Below, piece by piece: positions 45,545 to 55,313 of a stretch of 64,000 nucleotides of DNA (positions are counted from its first letter, which is position 1; every line of letters begins with the position of its first letter). A program made the translations under genes and the position numbers. This DNA comes from Planctomycetota bacterium (lineage in GTDB: Bacteria; Planctomycetota; Planctomycetia; Planctomycetales; Planctomycetaceae), in the NCBI GenBank assembly GCA_003388505.1, contig QQVO01000005.1, positions 62,001-126,000 of the forward strand. The letters are read 5' to 3'. Below the pieces are notes generated by a model. The model saw only the letters and a program-made list of their open reading frames with translations. It did no database searches and had not been told where the DNA came from.

Positions 45545-46954
45545 GCCGCGACGCGCAGGGGAGCGCGTCTTCGACTGCTTCGACTGCCGCGCCCGCCACA
45601 ACTCTCGAAAGCTCTTCTTCGGAGCCTCCGGCAGGTCCCGCTGCCGGGTCCAACCGTTCAACCGGTTGTGCGTCACAAACCGCGGCAGCACCCGCAGTGC
45701 AATCCGCAGCACACGTCCTGCGAATGCATAGAGCCCGGGACGTCCCAGCACTCGACGCGCGATCTTCATCGGCCACCGTTTCGACCGCGCCAGCAGACCT
45801 TTCTTCACCAGGTCTCTCCGCCACGAATAGAGCTGCAGATGCAGATCGATCTGAACCGGGCAGACGTCGTCGCACGACCCGCACAGGCTGCAAGCGTACG
45901 GCAGCGACTTGTGCCGGCCGGAATCGTGCGCCGGTCCCAACACGGACCCGATCGGGCCGGGAATCGTGTTGTTGTAGCTGTGACCGCCGCTGCGACGGTA
46001 CACCGGGCAGGTGTTCATGCAGGCGCCGCAGCGAATGCAGTTCAATGAACGGCGGAAGTCGTCGCTGCCCAGAATCTGCGAGCGGCCGTTGTCCACCAGC
46101 ACGATGTGCAGTTCGCACTCGTCGTTGCGCGGACCGTGAAAATGCGAAGAGTATGTCGTAATCGGCTGTCCCGTCGCAGAACGCGCCAGCAGTCGCAGAA
46201 ACACGCCCAGATCGTCCGCTCGCGGAATCAGCTTCTCAATGCCGAGGCACGCGATGTGCAGTTTCGGCAGAGACGTCCCCAGGTCGGCATTCCCTTCATT
46301 CGTGCAAACGACCAGACCGCCGGTCTCCGCGATCGCGAAATTGACGCCCGTAATGCCCGCCTCCGCTTCGAGGAATTCCCGCCGCAGAGTGCGCCGCGCC
46401 GCACCCGCGAGATACTGTGGATCAGTCGCCCCGGCGTCGGTTCCGATCTTCTCGTGAAAGAGCTGACCGATCTCTTCCCGCTTGGTGTGAATCGCCGGCA
46501 TCACAATGTGGCTGGGCGGCTCCTCCCGCAGTTGGACGATCCATTCGCCCAGGTCCGTATCGGTCACCGTAATGCCGTGCCGCTCCAGGTGCGGATTGAG
46601 GTGGCACTCCTCCGTCAGCATCGATTTGCTCTTGACGACGCGACGGACTCCATGCCGTTGCAGCAGCGACAGCACGATCTCGTTATGTTCGGCGCCGTCC
46701 CGCGCCCAGTGAACGGTTGCTCCGTTTCGCTTGGCCGCAGTCTCGAACTGTTCGAGGAGATCGGCCAGGTGGTCCATCGTGTACCGCTTGACCGCCGCCG
46801 CCTGTTCCCGCAGCGCTTCCCACTCCGGGATCGACGCCGCGGCCTTGTCGCGCTTCGCGCGCACGAACCAGAGCGCCTGGTCGTGCCAGTGGGCCCGTTC
46901 TCGATCGGCGATAAAGCGGTCGGCCTCTCGGGGATGAGTCGCGGCGCCGGGCAT
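45542..46954 (-). CDS. lutB: LutB-type iron-sulfur protein with LUD domain
   Basis: The 470-residue protein has a LUD domain (about 60-300, including GVNFAIAETGGLVVCTNEGN). It also has two 4Fe-4S motifs, CIRCGACMNTCPVY and CSLCGSCDDVCPVQ. This is the architecture of LutB in L-lactate oxidation. LutA and LutC genes are not adjacent in the window, so the partners must be elsewhere. The start at 46954 is chosen; ATG 47011 is possible, but a start at 47197 would run through the terminator hairpin at 47050-47087. Confidence 0.87.
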   Translation of the reverse strand: MPGAATHPREADRFIADRERAHWHDQALWFVRAKRDKAAASIPEWEALREQAAAVKRYTMDHLADLLEQFETAAKRNGATVHWARDGAEHNEIVLSLLQRHGVRRVVKSKSMLTEECHLNPHLERHGITVTDTDLGEWIVQLREEPPSHIVMPAIHTKREEIGQLFHEKIGTDAGATDPQYLAGAARRTLRREFLEAEAGITGVNFAIAETGGLVVCTNEGNADLGTSLPKLHIACLGIEKLIPRADDLGVFLRLLARSATGQPITTYSSHFHGPRNDECELHIVLVDNGRSQILGSDDFRRSLNCIRCGACMNTCPVYRRSGGHSYNNTIPGPIGSVLGPAHDSGRHKSLPYACSLCGSCDDVCPVQIDLHLQLYSWRRDLVKKGLLARSKRWPMKIARRVLGRPGLYAFAGRVLRIALRVLPRFVTHNRLNGWTRQRDLPEAPKKSFRELWRARQSKQSKTRSPARRG

Positions 46955-47049
46955 GGGAGAGATCGAAGCGGGAGCGAAGGGGACGAAATCGAAGAAGCCG
47001 ACTTCGATCATATCAACGCCGAAGATGGGATCGCCACCCGCATCAGAGC

Positions 47050-47087
47050 AAAAAAAACGCCCGGCTGCCGAGAGGCGACCGGGCGTT
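47050..47087 (-). terminator. rho-independent terminator of the Cys-rich gene
   Basis: Read on the minus strand, AACGCCCGG and CCGGGCGTT form a 9-bp stem with a 14-nt loop followed directly by a run of T. It lies about 180 bp past the stop of the Cys-rich protein gene and before the lutB start. It therefore ends the Cys-rich transcript and separates the two genes. Confidence 0.75.
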
Positions 47088-47268
47088 CTTCGTTTTCCGA
47101 AACCAGGCTCTCGCAGAGCGAGCGGCCTGGACTCCGCCGCCGAAGCGGGTGAGGAAACCCGGGGAGGGGAAGTCCTCTCCCCGGGAGGCGTCCTCACGTC
47201 TTCGGAGTCGAATCACCCGTGGCGATGCGAATCCGAATCAACCTCGACGGGCGGGCGATTGTCGTCAA

Positions 47269-47868
47269 CTAGTTGCAAGCACCGCAGGGAGCGGCACAGT
47301 TCGGGGCGCACTGCGCCGGGGCACAGCAGCTCGGGGCCGGAGCGCAGCAGTTGGACTTGCTGCAGCAGCCTCGGCTTCCGCCGCCGAAGAGCTTCTTGAA
47401 GCAGCTGAACAGTCCTCCGCCGCTGCCGCAGTGGCTCCTCGCCGGGGCGCAGCACTGGGCCGGCGCCGGGGCGCAGCAGGAGGGAGCACAAGCCGGGCCG
47501 CAAGGAGCGGCACAGCCGGGGTCGCAAGCCGGGCCGCAGGGAGCGGCGCAACCGGGATCGCAGGCCGGGCCGCAAGGAGCGGCACAGGCAGGCTCGCAAG
47601 CCGGGCCGCAAGGGGCGGCACAGCCGGGGTCACACGGAGCGCAGCACGCAGGGGCTTCCGGAGCGCAGCACGCGGGAGCGCAGGCCTGGCCGCAAGGAGC
47701 GGCACAACCGGGGTCACACGGGCAGGCACAGCCGGGATCACAGGGGGCGCAGCAGCTCGGCGCCGGAGCGCAACAGTCACTGCTCTTGTGGTGCCCGAAC
47801 AGACCGGCATCAGCGAAATTCGCGCTGAAGACGATCGCCAGGGCGGCGGCAAGGGTCGTCCACTTCAT
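47269..47868 (-). CDS. secreted Cys/Pro/Ala-rich repeat protein
   Basis: The 199-residue protein has a signal peptide (TTLAAALAIVFSANFADA). The mature part is dominated by CCAP and CDPGCAAPCGPA units, including four 12-residue tandem units at residues 79-126. A short hydrophobic insert (GLFSCFKKLFGGG) comes before the last CCAP cluster. Cysteine density suggests disulfide cross-linking or metal binding outside the cell. Similar CCAP-repeat proteins are known to me as unexplained planctomycete proteins. AAGGAG lies 7 nt before the ATG and a strong terminator follows, suggesting good expression. Confidence 0.8.
   Translation of the reverse strand: MKWTTLAAALAIVFSANFADAGLFGHHKSSDCCAPAPSCCAPCDPGCACPCDPGCAAPCGQACAPACCAPEAPACCAPCDPGCAAPCGPACEPACAAPCGPACDPGCAAPCGPACDPGCAAPCGPACAPSCCAPAPAQCCAPARSHCGSGGGLFSCFKKLFGGGSRGCCSKSNCCAPAPSCCAPAQCAPNCAAPCGACN
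47491..47634. repeat. four 36-bp tandem repeats inside the Cys-rich gene
   Basis: The units code for CDPGCAAPCGPA, CEPACAAPCGPA, CDPGCAAPCGPA and CDPGCAAPCGPA. Near-identity at DNA level points to recent expansion by slippage or unequal recombination. Confidence 0.75.
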
Positions 47869-48229
47869 CTTGAGGTCTCCTTGACTCGTTTCCGGGTTGG
47901 TACGTGAGGAACTTCGCACTCGCTCGTCCGTCCACTCGTGATCGGAACGATGGAAGTCGCTGCTCACTACGACATGGGGTCCACCTGATGATCGATTTCG
48001 ACATCCATGCCTCCGGAATCAGAGAGATTGAGCGAGATTCGCCGCACTCCGCCGCGTCCCGCGATGGACGAACCGGTTGTACCGGTTAATCCGCCTCACC
48101 CCGCAGATCGCGTCCCGCTCCGGTTTGCCCCATCGTTTCGAATCGAATCAAGGCCGGAATCCGAATCGTCCGCACAGCAATCCGCAGCATCCGCTTCAAT
48201 GCGGAGCCGCGATCTGGCAAACTTTGACG
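47869..48229. other. divergent gap between Cys-rich gene and membrane protein gene
   Basis: Both neighbours start from this 361-bp stretch, so it should hold two promoters. I could not identify convincing -35/-10 pairs. No RNA gene or further frame is supported. Confidence 0.3.
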
Positions 48230-49135
48230 ATGAATCCGATCCTCGCGATTCCGGCGACCTTGATGCTGCTCGCCGCTCTGGGCATCGTCGCCCGGTCCGC
48301 TCATCGTTTCGAACACACCACGCTCGTCACCAGTTGGCGCTGGGCGGCCGCGGCTCTCGCCGCCTGCAGCGCCACCTGGATTCTCGACGGCCTCTTCCAG
48401 TCGCTTTCCCCCGAATGGGGACGTCTCCTCTGGCTCGTCAGCGCCATCTTCCTGCTGTGCCCGGCGATCTCCGTTCTCGGCGCGCGTCGCCCCGGAGTGA
48501 GAGTCTGGAACTGGTTCGTTCTGTTTCCACTGGCCGCAGTCCTCGGCTGGCCCGCCCTGACGATCTGGCGGTCCGGCGGAGGGCCGGGCCTGCTCCAGTT
48601 CGAAGGTCCGGCCTTGATCGGCTTTGTGCTCGCGACCGTAATGGGCGTCGGCAACTACCTCGGAACCCGCTACCGCGCCGCCGCACTGCTTGTCGCTCTG
48701 GCGGAGTCATGCTGGCTCCTCACCCTCACGTCGTTCGACCTGGCGCGGGCGGCCGACCCTTGGATGCTGAGACTCGCCGGGGTCGCCGGATTGGCAACAG
48801 CCGTGTTCATCGCAAACAGAGCCGCCGCAAGAGATCCCCGTTTTCCACCGGGTCTCGATCGCCTCTGGTCCGATTTCCGCGATACGTTCGGGATCGTCTG
48901 GGCGCAGCGGGTCCAGGAGCGGATCAACGCCCGCGCCGCTGAACAAGGCTGGCGCGTGCGACTGGACGCTGGCCGAATCGAGTGGGAGCCGGGAGTGTCC
49001 CCGTCGATCAAGCAGGAGGCCGCAGCAGAACTCGAACAGGCCTTGCGGTGGCTGCTGCGGCGATTCGTGGATGAGGCATGGATCGAATCGCGGATCGACG
49101 GGAGAGACTCGAATCCGCATCAACCCGCACCCTAA
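48230..49135 (+). CDS. multi-pass membrane protein of unknown function
   Basis: The 301-residue protein starts MNPILAIPATLMLLAALGIV. The first 200 residues hold roughly seven hydrophobic segments. The last 100 form a soluble, Arg-rich cytoplasmic domain that includes FRDTFGIVWAQRVQERINA. No family motif is recognised. Upstream in-frame codons are hydrophilic and unlike a membrane N-terminus, supporting this start. It converges with the radical SAM gene 11 bp downstream. Confidence 0.7.
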   Translation: MNPILAIPATLMLLAALGIVARSAHRFEHTTLVTSWRWAAAALAACSATWILDGLFQSLSPEWGRLLWLVSAIFLLCPAISVLGARRPGVRVWNWFVLFPLAAVLGWPALTIWRSGGGPGLLQFEGPALIGFVLATVMGVGNYLGTRYRAAALLVALAESCWLLTLTSFDLARAADPWMLRLAGVAGLATAVFIANRAAARDPRFPPGLDRLWSDFRDTFGIVWAQRVQERINARAAEQGWRVRLDAGRIEWEPGVSPSIKQEAAAELEQALRWLLRRFVDEAWIESRIDGRDSNPHQPAP

Positions 49136-49145
49136 ACGGAAACTG

Positions 49146-50990
49146 TCACACTTCGATGATCTCGAGTTCCGTTCGAGGGACTGGCCGGGCCGGCGTATCC
49201 GCCAGTTCATAGTGCACCAGCGACGGATGCACGTGAGCGGGGAAACGGAACCGCACCGGCGGTTGGGGCGCGGCCGTCGATCGCTCGAGCGGTCCGCGTC
49301 GCAGCGTCCTGATCCAGGCCAGTTCACGTGGCAGAGACCGCACCGTCCGCAAACAACCGAGCGAGTGGTGAATCAGCCGGAACGACCACAGGTCGTCGAA
49401 CCGGAAAATATCCCTCAGCAGCCCCAGCGGGTTATAGAAGGCGGCGTATGCGAGCATCATGTTGAGCTGCTTCCGCCACGGCCGCTCGTCGTGCGTCGCG
49501 ATGCAGTGGTTTCCGTCGAAGTGGCGGTCTTCGATCGGCCTGCCGCCGATCCGCTCGAAGACCATCGAATCCTGGTACGGTTGCTCGAACCCTTTGCTGC
49601 CGACGGACGGCGTGAGGAAGGTCACCTGAAAGCTGAACGCGCCGCTCTTGCGCAGGAACCGCGTCTGGTTCAGCAGCCCGTACAAGCTGCCCCGGCTCCA
49701 CAACGGCTGCCCGTCGTGATGCATCATCATCGGCATGGGGCCGATGCCGTGACTGATCATCTCGCGAAAGAGAGATTCCGTTTTCTCGGGGCTTTGCCCC
49801 TTCTTCACGAGTTCGGCCGTCATGTCTTCCACGCCGAACCAGATCAGCCGGAGTCCGGCCTCTCGGGCCAGTGGAAGCAGATCCCTGTTCTTCCAGACGT
49901 CGAATTCCGTCGCTTCCGTCGCCCAGGAAACCGACTCGCTGAGCGGGCGTCCGCGATACTCCGTTTTGGCCAGCGTGGTGAGAATGTCCTCGATCGAATC
50001 GCGATTGTTGAACAGGTTGTCGTCGGTCCCGAAGAACAGATTGATTCGCGTCTGGTCGTGCAGCGAGCGCATGTCGTCCGCCAGCCGCTCCGGGCTCTTG
50101 TGCCGGAACGTAAACTGGTTGTAACCCGGGATCGGACAATACGAGCAGCGAAACTTGCAGCCGTGCGTGGTGACGAGCGAGGCGACCTTGGCCCGGCGTC
50201 CCAATTGCCGCGGCGACATGGCGTTTCTCGCCAACGTCGGCCTGCGATGGGCCGGTTCGAACAGATCCAACGAGCGGGTGACCGACGGAAGTTCATCCAG
50301 ATTCTGAACGAGGCGCTGAATCCCGGTGTGAACAAGTTCGTCAGGCGGGCTGTCTTCGTCGCTGTCGCGATAGACGAGTCCCGGAATCTGCTCCAGCAGT
50401 CCCTCCCGGCGAACCCGCTGGAACGCGTCCCGTAGCGTTTCCCCAGGGCCGCGGTGTTCGGCGAGAAGATCAAGAAGTTCGAGAACGACGAACTCTTCGC
50501 CGGTCACCGCGACGTCAGGTTCCGCGCCTCCGTTTCCGGCCAGATCGAAGAAGTCCCACGGCTGGTAGATCGCCTTGGCGCCGCCCACCAGAATCAGCGG
50601 ACGTTGATCGCCCATCCGGCGCGCATCCCGGACCAACTCGTAAGCCGCCGCGCTGTGGATCTGCATGCTGGAGATCATCAGCAGTTCCGGCGGCTTGCCG
50701 TCGATCCGGGCCTGGCTGGGGCGAATGTTGGGAGACCATTGCTGCAACACCAGCCTGACTTTTTCGAGTCCCGCGCTGCGCAGCGCCGCCCCCATCGACA
50801 ACGGAGCGCCGGGGATCAGCATTTTGTCGAAAAAGACAAACGGCCCGACACGCGTGCGGAAGTCGAAGGCATAAACGAAGAGCGCCGCCGTGTCTTCCAG
50901 CGTGCGACGTTGGCACAGCCCTTGTTCAATCTCGCGGTAGCGACCGGGCGCAACGAACTCGTCGCCTGGCTCTCGGCGCGGCAGTTCCAT
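49146..50990 (-). CDS. B12-binding-domain radical SAM protein
   Basis: The 614-residue enzyme has a cobalamin-binding-like N-terminal domain (PPELLMISSMQIHSAAAYELV, PLILVGGAKAIYQPWDFF) and the radical SAM cluster CKFRCSYCPIPGYN. A TIM-barrel half follows, with FFGTDDNLFNN and LIWFGVEDMTAEL, and then a helical tail. Such proteins do methylations or rearrangements of lipids or natural products. GPMPMMMHHDGQPLW is characteristic, but I cannot name the substrate. GGAG lies 9 nt before the chosen ATG; a TTG nine codons upstream is less likely. Confidence 0.85.
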   Translation of the reverse strand: MELPRREPGDEFVAPGRYREIEQGLCQRRTLEDTAALFVYAFDFRTRVGPFVFFDKMLIPGAPLSMGAALRSAGLEKVRLVLQQWSPNIRPSQARIDGKPPELLMISSMQIHSAAAYELVRDARRMGDQRPLILVGGAKAIYQPWDFFDLAGNGGAEPDVAVTGEEFVVLELLDLLAEHRGPGETLRDAFQRVRREGLLEQIPGLVYRDSDEDSPPDELVHTGIQRLVQNLDELPSVTRSLDLFEPAHRRPTLARNAMSPRQLGRRAKVASLVTTHGCKFRCSYCPIPGYNQFTFRHKSPERLADDMRSLHDQTRINLFFGTDDNLFNNRDSIEDILTTLAKTEYRGRPLSESVSWATEATEFDVWKNRDLLPLAREAGLRLIWFGVEDMTAELVKKGQSPEKTESLFREMISHGIGPMPMMMHHDGQPLWSRGSLYGLLNQTRFLRKSGAFSFQVTFLTPSVGSKGFEQPYQDSMVFERIGGRPIEDRHFDGNHCIATHDERPWRKQLNMMLAYAAFYNPLGLLRDIFRFDDLWSFRLIHHSLGCLRTVRSLPRELAWIRTLRRGPLERSTAAPQPPVRFRFPAHVHPSLVHYELADTPARPVPRTELEIIEV

Positions 50991-51267
50991 CTCGACGGCT
51001 CCGGAAGTGTGACACAATGACGCGCTGCGAAGTGACGCCGCGCAGCATGTCCGGCAGAATCAGAACGGGGAAACCGGACGACATCATGACTGCAAAGTCA
51101 GCCGGCGTCCACCGGACGGCTTGTTCCCAACGGCCCCGATGGGCGCATTGAATTCGATTGCACTGTTCAACGCGGCGCACGCCTGCGCAAGATATGGGTA
51201 ACCTGCATGGCTGGATCAACTGGACGGACAAATCCGGAAATCGGGTTCAGGCCGCGAATTCGGAACA

Positions 51268-51296
51268 TTTCCGGGCCTGCGGGCGTCGAGTATGAT
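51268..51296 (+). promoter_or_regulatory. sigma-70-like promoter candidate
   Basis: TTTCCG and TATGAT are spaced 17 bp apart (the -10 matches 5 of 6; the -35 is weak). They lie 45 bp before the start codon of the giant acidic protein, whose ribosome site GAGGAG is also present. Confidence 0.4.
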
Positions 51297-51340
51297 GGAA
51301 GTGGAGAAAACCCGACGGGCGACGTGAGGAGTGCGCACCG

Positions 51341-54300
51341 ATGTCGACAACGCTGGACCCGAACAAGAAGTCGAAAGGACGCAAGTACGTCGACTTCGAC
51401 GAGTTCATCGACTACCAGGTGAACAAGACGCGCGCCGGGATCAAGTCGGCCGATCTGCTCACGGCCGTCGTGACCGTGGCGCTCGCGTTGTGCGGATATG
51501 TTCTGGCCTTCTCGGTCCTCGACCAATGGGTGATTGAGGGAGGCTTCGGCGCCCTCCCCCGGCTGCTGATGCTGCTCGCAGTGGTCGGGTTCGCTGCGAC
51601 CTGGATCATCTGGAAGGTCGTGCTCCCGTACATGCGGCGGATCACAACCCTTTACGCCGCAAAAGAGATTGAGCACACCCAGCCGGAACTGAAAAGCAGC
51701 CTGCTGACGCTGATGGATCTCAAGCGCGCCGGCCGCAGGATTCCTCCGCACATCACGTCCGCGATGGAGAAACGCGCCGCCGTCAGCCTGTCGCATATGG
51801 ACGTCGATCAGGCGGTCGACCGCCGGCCGCTGATGCGGATGTCGTACGCACTGCTGGCGATTGTGGTGGCGATCTGCCTGTATACGGTGTTCTCGCCGAA
51901 GTCGATTTCGGCCTCGCTGATGCGGGCGCTGTTGCCGCTGTCCGATCGGGCCGTCGCAACCCGCACGCGGATCGATGCGGTCGACCCCGGCGATGCGGAA
52001 GTGCTGGCCCGCTCGCAACTGGACGTCACCGTTGATCTTTCGGGAGAGATTCCCGAGGAAGTCACCCTGCTCTACACGACGGCCGATCACAGCCTCGTCG
52101 ACGAGCCGCTCGCGATGCGCGACACCGGCGAAGGGCTGAACCGGTTTCGCGGCGTGCTGACCGGCCCCAACGGCAAAGGGCTGTTGCAGGACCTGCGCTA
52201 CACCATCGCCGCCGGCGACGCCCGCAGCCGGGAGTACTCCGTCACCGTCACGCAGGCCCCCTACGCCACGGTTGAGGAGATCGTTTACGAGTATCCGGAC
52301 TACATGCAACTCGCTTCCCGGACACAACCGGGAGGGGAGATCGACGCCTGGGAAGGGACTTACGTGACGATCCGGGCGACCGCCAATATGCCGGTCACGT
52401 CCGCAACGGTGCTGCTCTCCGATACCGACGACACCACGCTCAAGGCGGAAGAACTGCCCATGACGCTGGTCGACTCGACGCATCTCGAGGCCCGCTTCCA
52501 GTTGAAGTTTCGCTCGGACGGAACCTATGCCCATTTCTACCGCATTCAGTTGAAGGCCGAAGACGGCCAGACCGACCCCGTGCCGCGGCTCTACAGCGTG
52601 AGCATCCGCCGCGATCTCCCGCCGAAGATTGAGCTGCTGCACCCGACCGGCGACGTCGAGCTGCCGGCCAACGGCGTACTGCCGATCGCCTATCAGGCGT
52701 CCGACCCCGACTTCATGTTGCGCAAGATCGAACAGCGCTTCAGCCGGGACGACGAACCGCTCCCCACCCACACCCGTACTCTCTATGCCGCCCCGCCCGA
52801 ACGATCGCGGATGGACGGCACGGGCCGGATCGACCTCCGCGACTTCAATCTCGCCCCCGGCGACGTGTTGACCTTCTGGCTGACCGCCTGGGACAACATG
52901 GAACCGCTCGGCGCGAAGTCCGGCAATTCGACGTCCACCCCGGCGATCAACATCATCATCGTCGCGCCCCAATCAGACGAAGAGGTCCAACAACAACTCG
53001 AAAACGAACAGGCGCAAGCCGAACAGCGGCTCGACGAAGCCCGCCAGGCCGAACAGCAGCAGGGCGACGCCGAACAGTCCGGCGACCCGTCGGAAGCGGA
53101 TGATTCGAGTGATCCGGCCGACGCCGGTGAGGAGATGACCGAGACGGAACCGTCTGACGCGGCAGGCCAGGACGCATCGTCGGAAACCGGTGGCACAAAC
53201 GAGACGCCGGATGCGGCGACCGAACCGCGCGAAGGAGACCCGCAGGCGTCCGAGACCGGGGAACCGCAGGAAGGCGATCCGCAGGGCGAGGGAGACGACG
53301 CGGCGCAATCGAAGCCGTCCGATTCGGGCGACGACGGGACGGAGGGCGCCAACGCAGGCGAAAAGACCGGAGAGCGTCCCCGCGACGGTGAGGACGGCGC
53401 GACACAGCACGCATCCCGAGACGGCCAGCGGCAATCCTCTCCCCGTGAGCCGGGAGACGAAGCGGCCGACGACGAAGCGCTGCGGAAGCTGTTTGAAGAA
53501 TTCGAAGAGGATATCGAGCGGCAACGTGCAGAGTCGAAAAACGACGGCGACGACTCGCAGCAGGATGAGAACGCCGCCGCATCCGAAACCGGCGACGATG
53601 CGAATCGCTCGGACGATCAATCCGGCGACAGTCCCAACCGAACGGGCGACTCTCCGCAGTCGGAACGCCCGCAACAACGCGGGTCTGATTCTTCAGACGA
53701 GTCGGGAATGAACGAGACGCCCGGAAACGAGACCGGGAGTCCGGACGGAAAAGAGCCGATGACCGATTCGTCGACTACCCCGGACGGTCCCGGAACCAAC
53801 AGCGACCCCCGCCGCAACGATTCGTCCGAGCAGGGGACCGGCGCAAAGAATTCGGAGAGCGACGGCGCCTCCGCGGGCAACAAGCCGGCGGACCAGATGC
53901 AGGACAGTCCGGGCACCGGAGACGACCGCCCATCCGACGGCGACGATCCGGGCGAGCCGAAACCGGGTGACGTGGACGGACCGGGCGAGACGAAACCGGG
54001 GAACGATCCCGGCAGTGAGCCGAAGCCGTCCGACATGCCGGCTGACGGAGAGCCCACCGATGATCCGGCGACCAGGCCGTCCGAAAAACCAACGCCGGGC
54101 GAACCGGGCCGGAAGCCGTCTCAGACCGGCGGCAGCGAGAATCCCGAAGGCGCCGATCCGGCCTCGATGACGGAACCAGGCGACGACTCGGAACCGGGCG
54201 ACCGCGGCAGTTCGCCCGGTGAAGGGGAGAAGTCCGATCGGCCGTCCGCCAAAACCGATGGCCAGCCAAGCGGACCCGATGACTCCGAACCGGGCGAAGG

Positions 54301-55282
54301 ACGCAAAGACGGCCAGCGTTCCGAACAGCCGGCCGGGGGAGAAAAGGGAAGCAGCCAGCAGGCCAGCGAAGGCACCAAGGGCGGTCAAAAGCCCGGACCG
54401 GGAGACGCCACCGAGAAAACGGGTTCGCAGACCGACGCCGAGGGGACCGAAGGGGGCCGCCCCGGCGACAAACCGGGCGAAGGCTCCACGTCCAAGCCGG
54501 GCGGCGAAAAGCCTGGCGGCGAGGGTGAAGGCTCCTCGACTGAAGAGGCTGACGGCGGCGACATGCCGGGCGAGGGCAGCAATTCCGCTGGAGCGAAGCC
54601 GGGCAGCGAGGGGAGTGAAAACAAGTCCGGCGAAGGAAGCGGAGAGAACCCCGGTGAAGGGTCTGACGGAGAAGGCTCAGATGGCGAAGGCAGCGGCGAA
54701 GGGGCCGCAGCGGGTGATTCCAGTTCCGAGAAATCCGGCAACAAACCCTCGCAAGGGAAGGGACCGGGCGACTCCGGCAGCCAACCGGGTGAAGGTCAGG
54801 CGGCCGAGGGGGCAAACACCGGCGCCGGAGGCACCTCCGGAGCGGAGGCGCCCGAGGGCGCAGGCAACGCGCCGGCAGGCGACCTGACTCCCGAAGAGGC
54901 GGACCTGCAAGACAAGCGCCGCGCCACCGAACTGGTGCTGGAGCGTCTGCAGGATGAACTCCAGCGGGGCGAAGTTTCGCCCGAACTGCTGGACGAACTG
55001 GGCTGGACCGAAGACAACCTCCGCAACTTCATGCAGCGGCTGGAAAGCCGTCTCGCCGACACCGGAGACGACGACTCGCCCGAAGCCCGCGCCCGGCGAC
55101 GGCAATTCGAAACGCTGCTCCGCGGCATCGATTTCAATTCACAGAGCACGGCCCGCGAAGCAGGCGACGGCCCCCGGTCGGCCGAAGGAGGCTTCAACGT
55201 CCAGCGCCGCCCCGCCCCGTCCGAATTCCAGGCCGACGAAGAGGCCTTCAAGAAGCGCCTGTCTCGCGAGACGAAGAAGTAG
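51341..55282 (+). CDS. giant membrane-anchored acidic low-complexity protein
   Basis: The 1313-residue protein has three transmembrane segments near the N-terminus (about 40-60, 72-95, 165-185). Beta-rich extracytoplasmic domains follow to about residue 540, then a short Gln/Glu coiled coil. Some 620 residues (about 555-1170) consist almost only of Gly, Glu, Asp, Ser, Pro, Lys and Thr. A conserved helical tail closes it (ELLDELGWTEDNLRNFMQRL). The layout recalls DUF4175-type planctomycete proteins found near MoxR/Bat loci; none is here. The low-complexity part is probably disordered, strongly negative and outside the cell membrane. Its 3' end has a decayed second copy at 57699-57759. Confidence 0.85.
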   Translation: MSTTLDPNKKSKGRKYVDFDEFIDYQVNKTRAGIKSADLLTAVVTVALALCGYVLAFSVLDQWVIEGGFGALPRLLMLLAVVGFAATWIIWKVVLPYMRRITTLYAAKEIEHTQPELKSSLLTLMDLKRAGRRIPPHITSAMEKRAAVSLSHMDVDQAVDRRPLMRMSYALLAIVVAICLYTVFSPKSISASLMRALLPLSDRAVATRTRIDAVDPGDAEVLARSQLDVTVDLSGEIPEEVTLLYTTADHSLVDEPLAMRDTGEGLNRFRGVLTGPNGKGLLQDLRYTIAAGDARSREYSVTVTQAPYATVEEIVYEYPDYMQLASRTQPGGEIDAWEGTYVTIRATANMPVTSATVLLSDTDDTTLKAEELPMTLVDSTHLEARFQLKFRSDGTYAHFYRIQLKAEDGQTDPVPRLYSVSIRRDLPPKIELLHPTGDVELPANGVLPIAYQASDPDFMLRKIEQRFSRDDEPLPTHTRTLYAAPPERSRMDGTGRIDLRDFNLAPGDVLTFWLTAWDNMEPLGAKSGNSTSTPAINIIIVAPQSDEEVQQQLENEQAQAEQRLDEARQAEQQQGDAEQSGDPSEADDSSDPADAGEEMTETEPSDAAGQDASSETGGTNETPDAATEPREGDPQASETGEPQEGDPQGEGDDAAQSKPSDSGDDGTEGANAGEKTGERPRDGEDGATQHASRDGQRQSSPREPGDEAADDEALRKLFEEFEEDIERQRAESKNDGDDSQQDENAAASETGDDANRSDDQSGDSPNRTGDSPQSERPQQRGSDSSDESGMNETPGNETGSPDGKEPMTDSSTTPDGPGTNSDPRRNDSSEQGTGAKNSESDGASAGNKPADQMQDSPGTGDDRPSDGDDPGEPKPGDVDGPGETKPGNDPGSEPKPSDMPADGEPTDDPATRPSEKPTPGEPGRKPSQTGGSENPEGADPASMTEPGDDSEPGDRGSSPGEGEKSDRPSAKTDGQPSGPDDSEPGEGRKDGQRSEQPAGGEKGSSQQASEGTKGGQKPGPGDATEKTGSQTDAEGTEGGRPGDKPGEGSTSKPGGEKPGGEGEGSSTEEADGGDMPGEGSNSAGAKPGSEGSENKSGEGSGENPGEGSDGEGSDGEGSGEGAAAGDSSSEKSGNKPSQGKGPGDSGSQPGEGQAAEGANTGAGGTSGAEAPEGAGNAPAGDLTPEEADLQDKRRATELVLERLQDELQRGEVSPELLDELGWTEDNLRNFMQRLESRLADTGDDDSPEARARRRQFETLLRGIDFNSQSTAREAGDGPRSAEGGFNVQRRPAPSEFQADEEAFKKRLSRETKK
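55210..55270 (+). repeat. 3' tail of the giant gene, duplicated 2.5 kb downstream (copy A)
   Basis: This 61-bp stretch, coding PPRPSEFQADEEAFKKRLSR, aligns without gaps to 57699-57759 with about 52 of 61 identical bases. The two copies are direct repeats that bracket the GC-poor cassette block. Confidence 0.75.
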
Positions 55283-55313
55283 CCACACGGAGCGTGATCT
55301 CCGTTACCGCAAA

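Noticed and set aside
46955-47197. longer lutB start up to 47197
   Set aside because: It would read through the terminator hairpin with its T-run at 47050-47087 and adds a low-complexity segment without family similarity.
47491-47634. possible CRISPR array
   Set aside because: The 36-bp units have no unique spacers. They are in-frame codon repeats of the Cys-rich protein, and no cas gene is present.
51167-52972. 601-codon open frame opposite the giant membrane protein
   Set aside because: It overlaps a conserved plus-strand gene completely and has the usual antisense composition.
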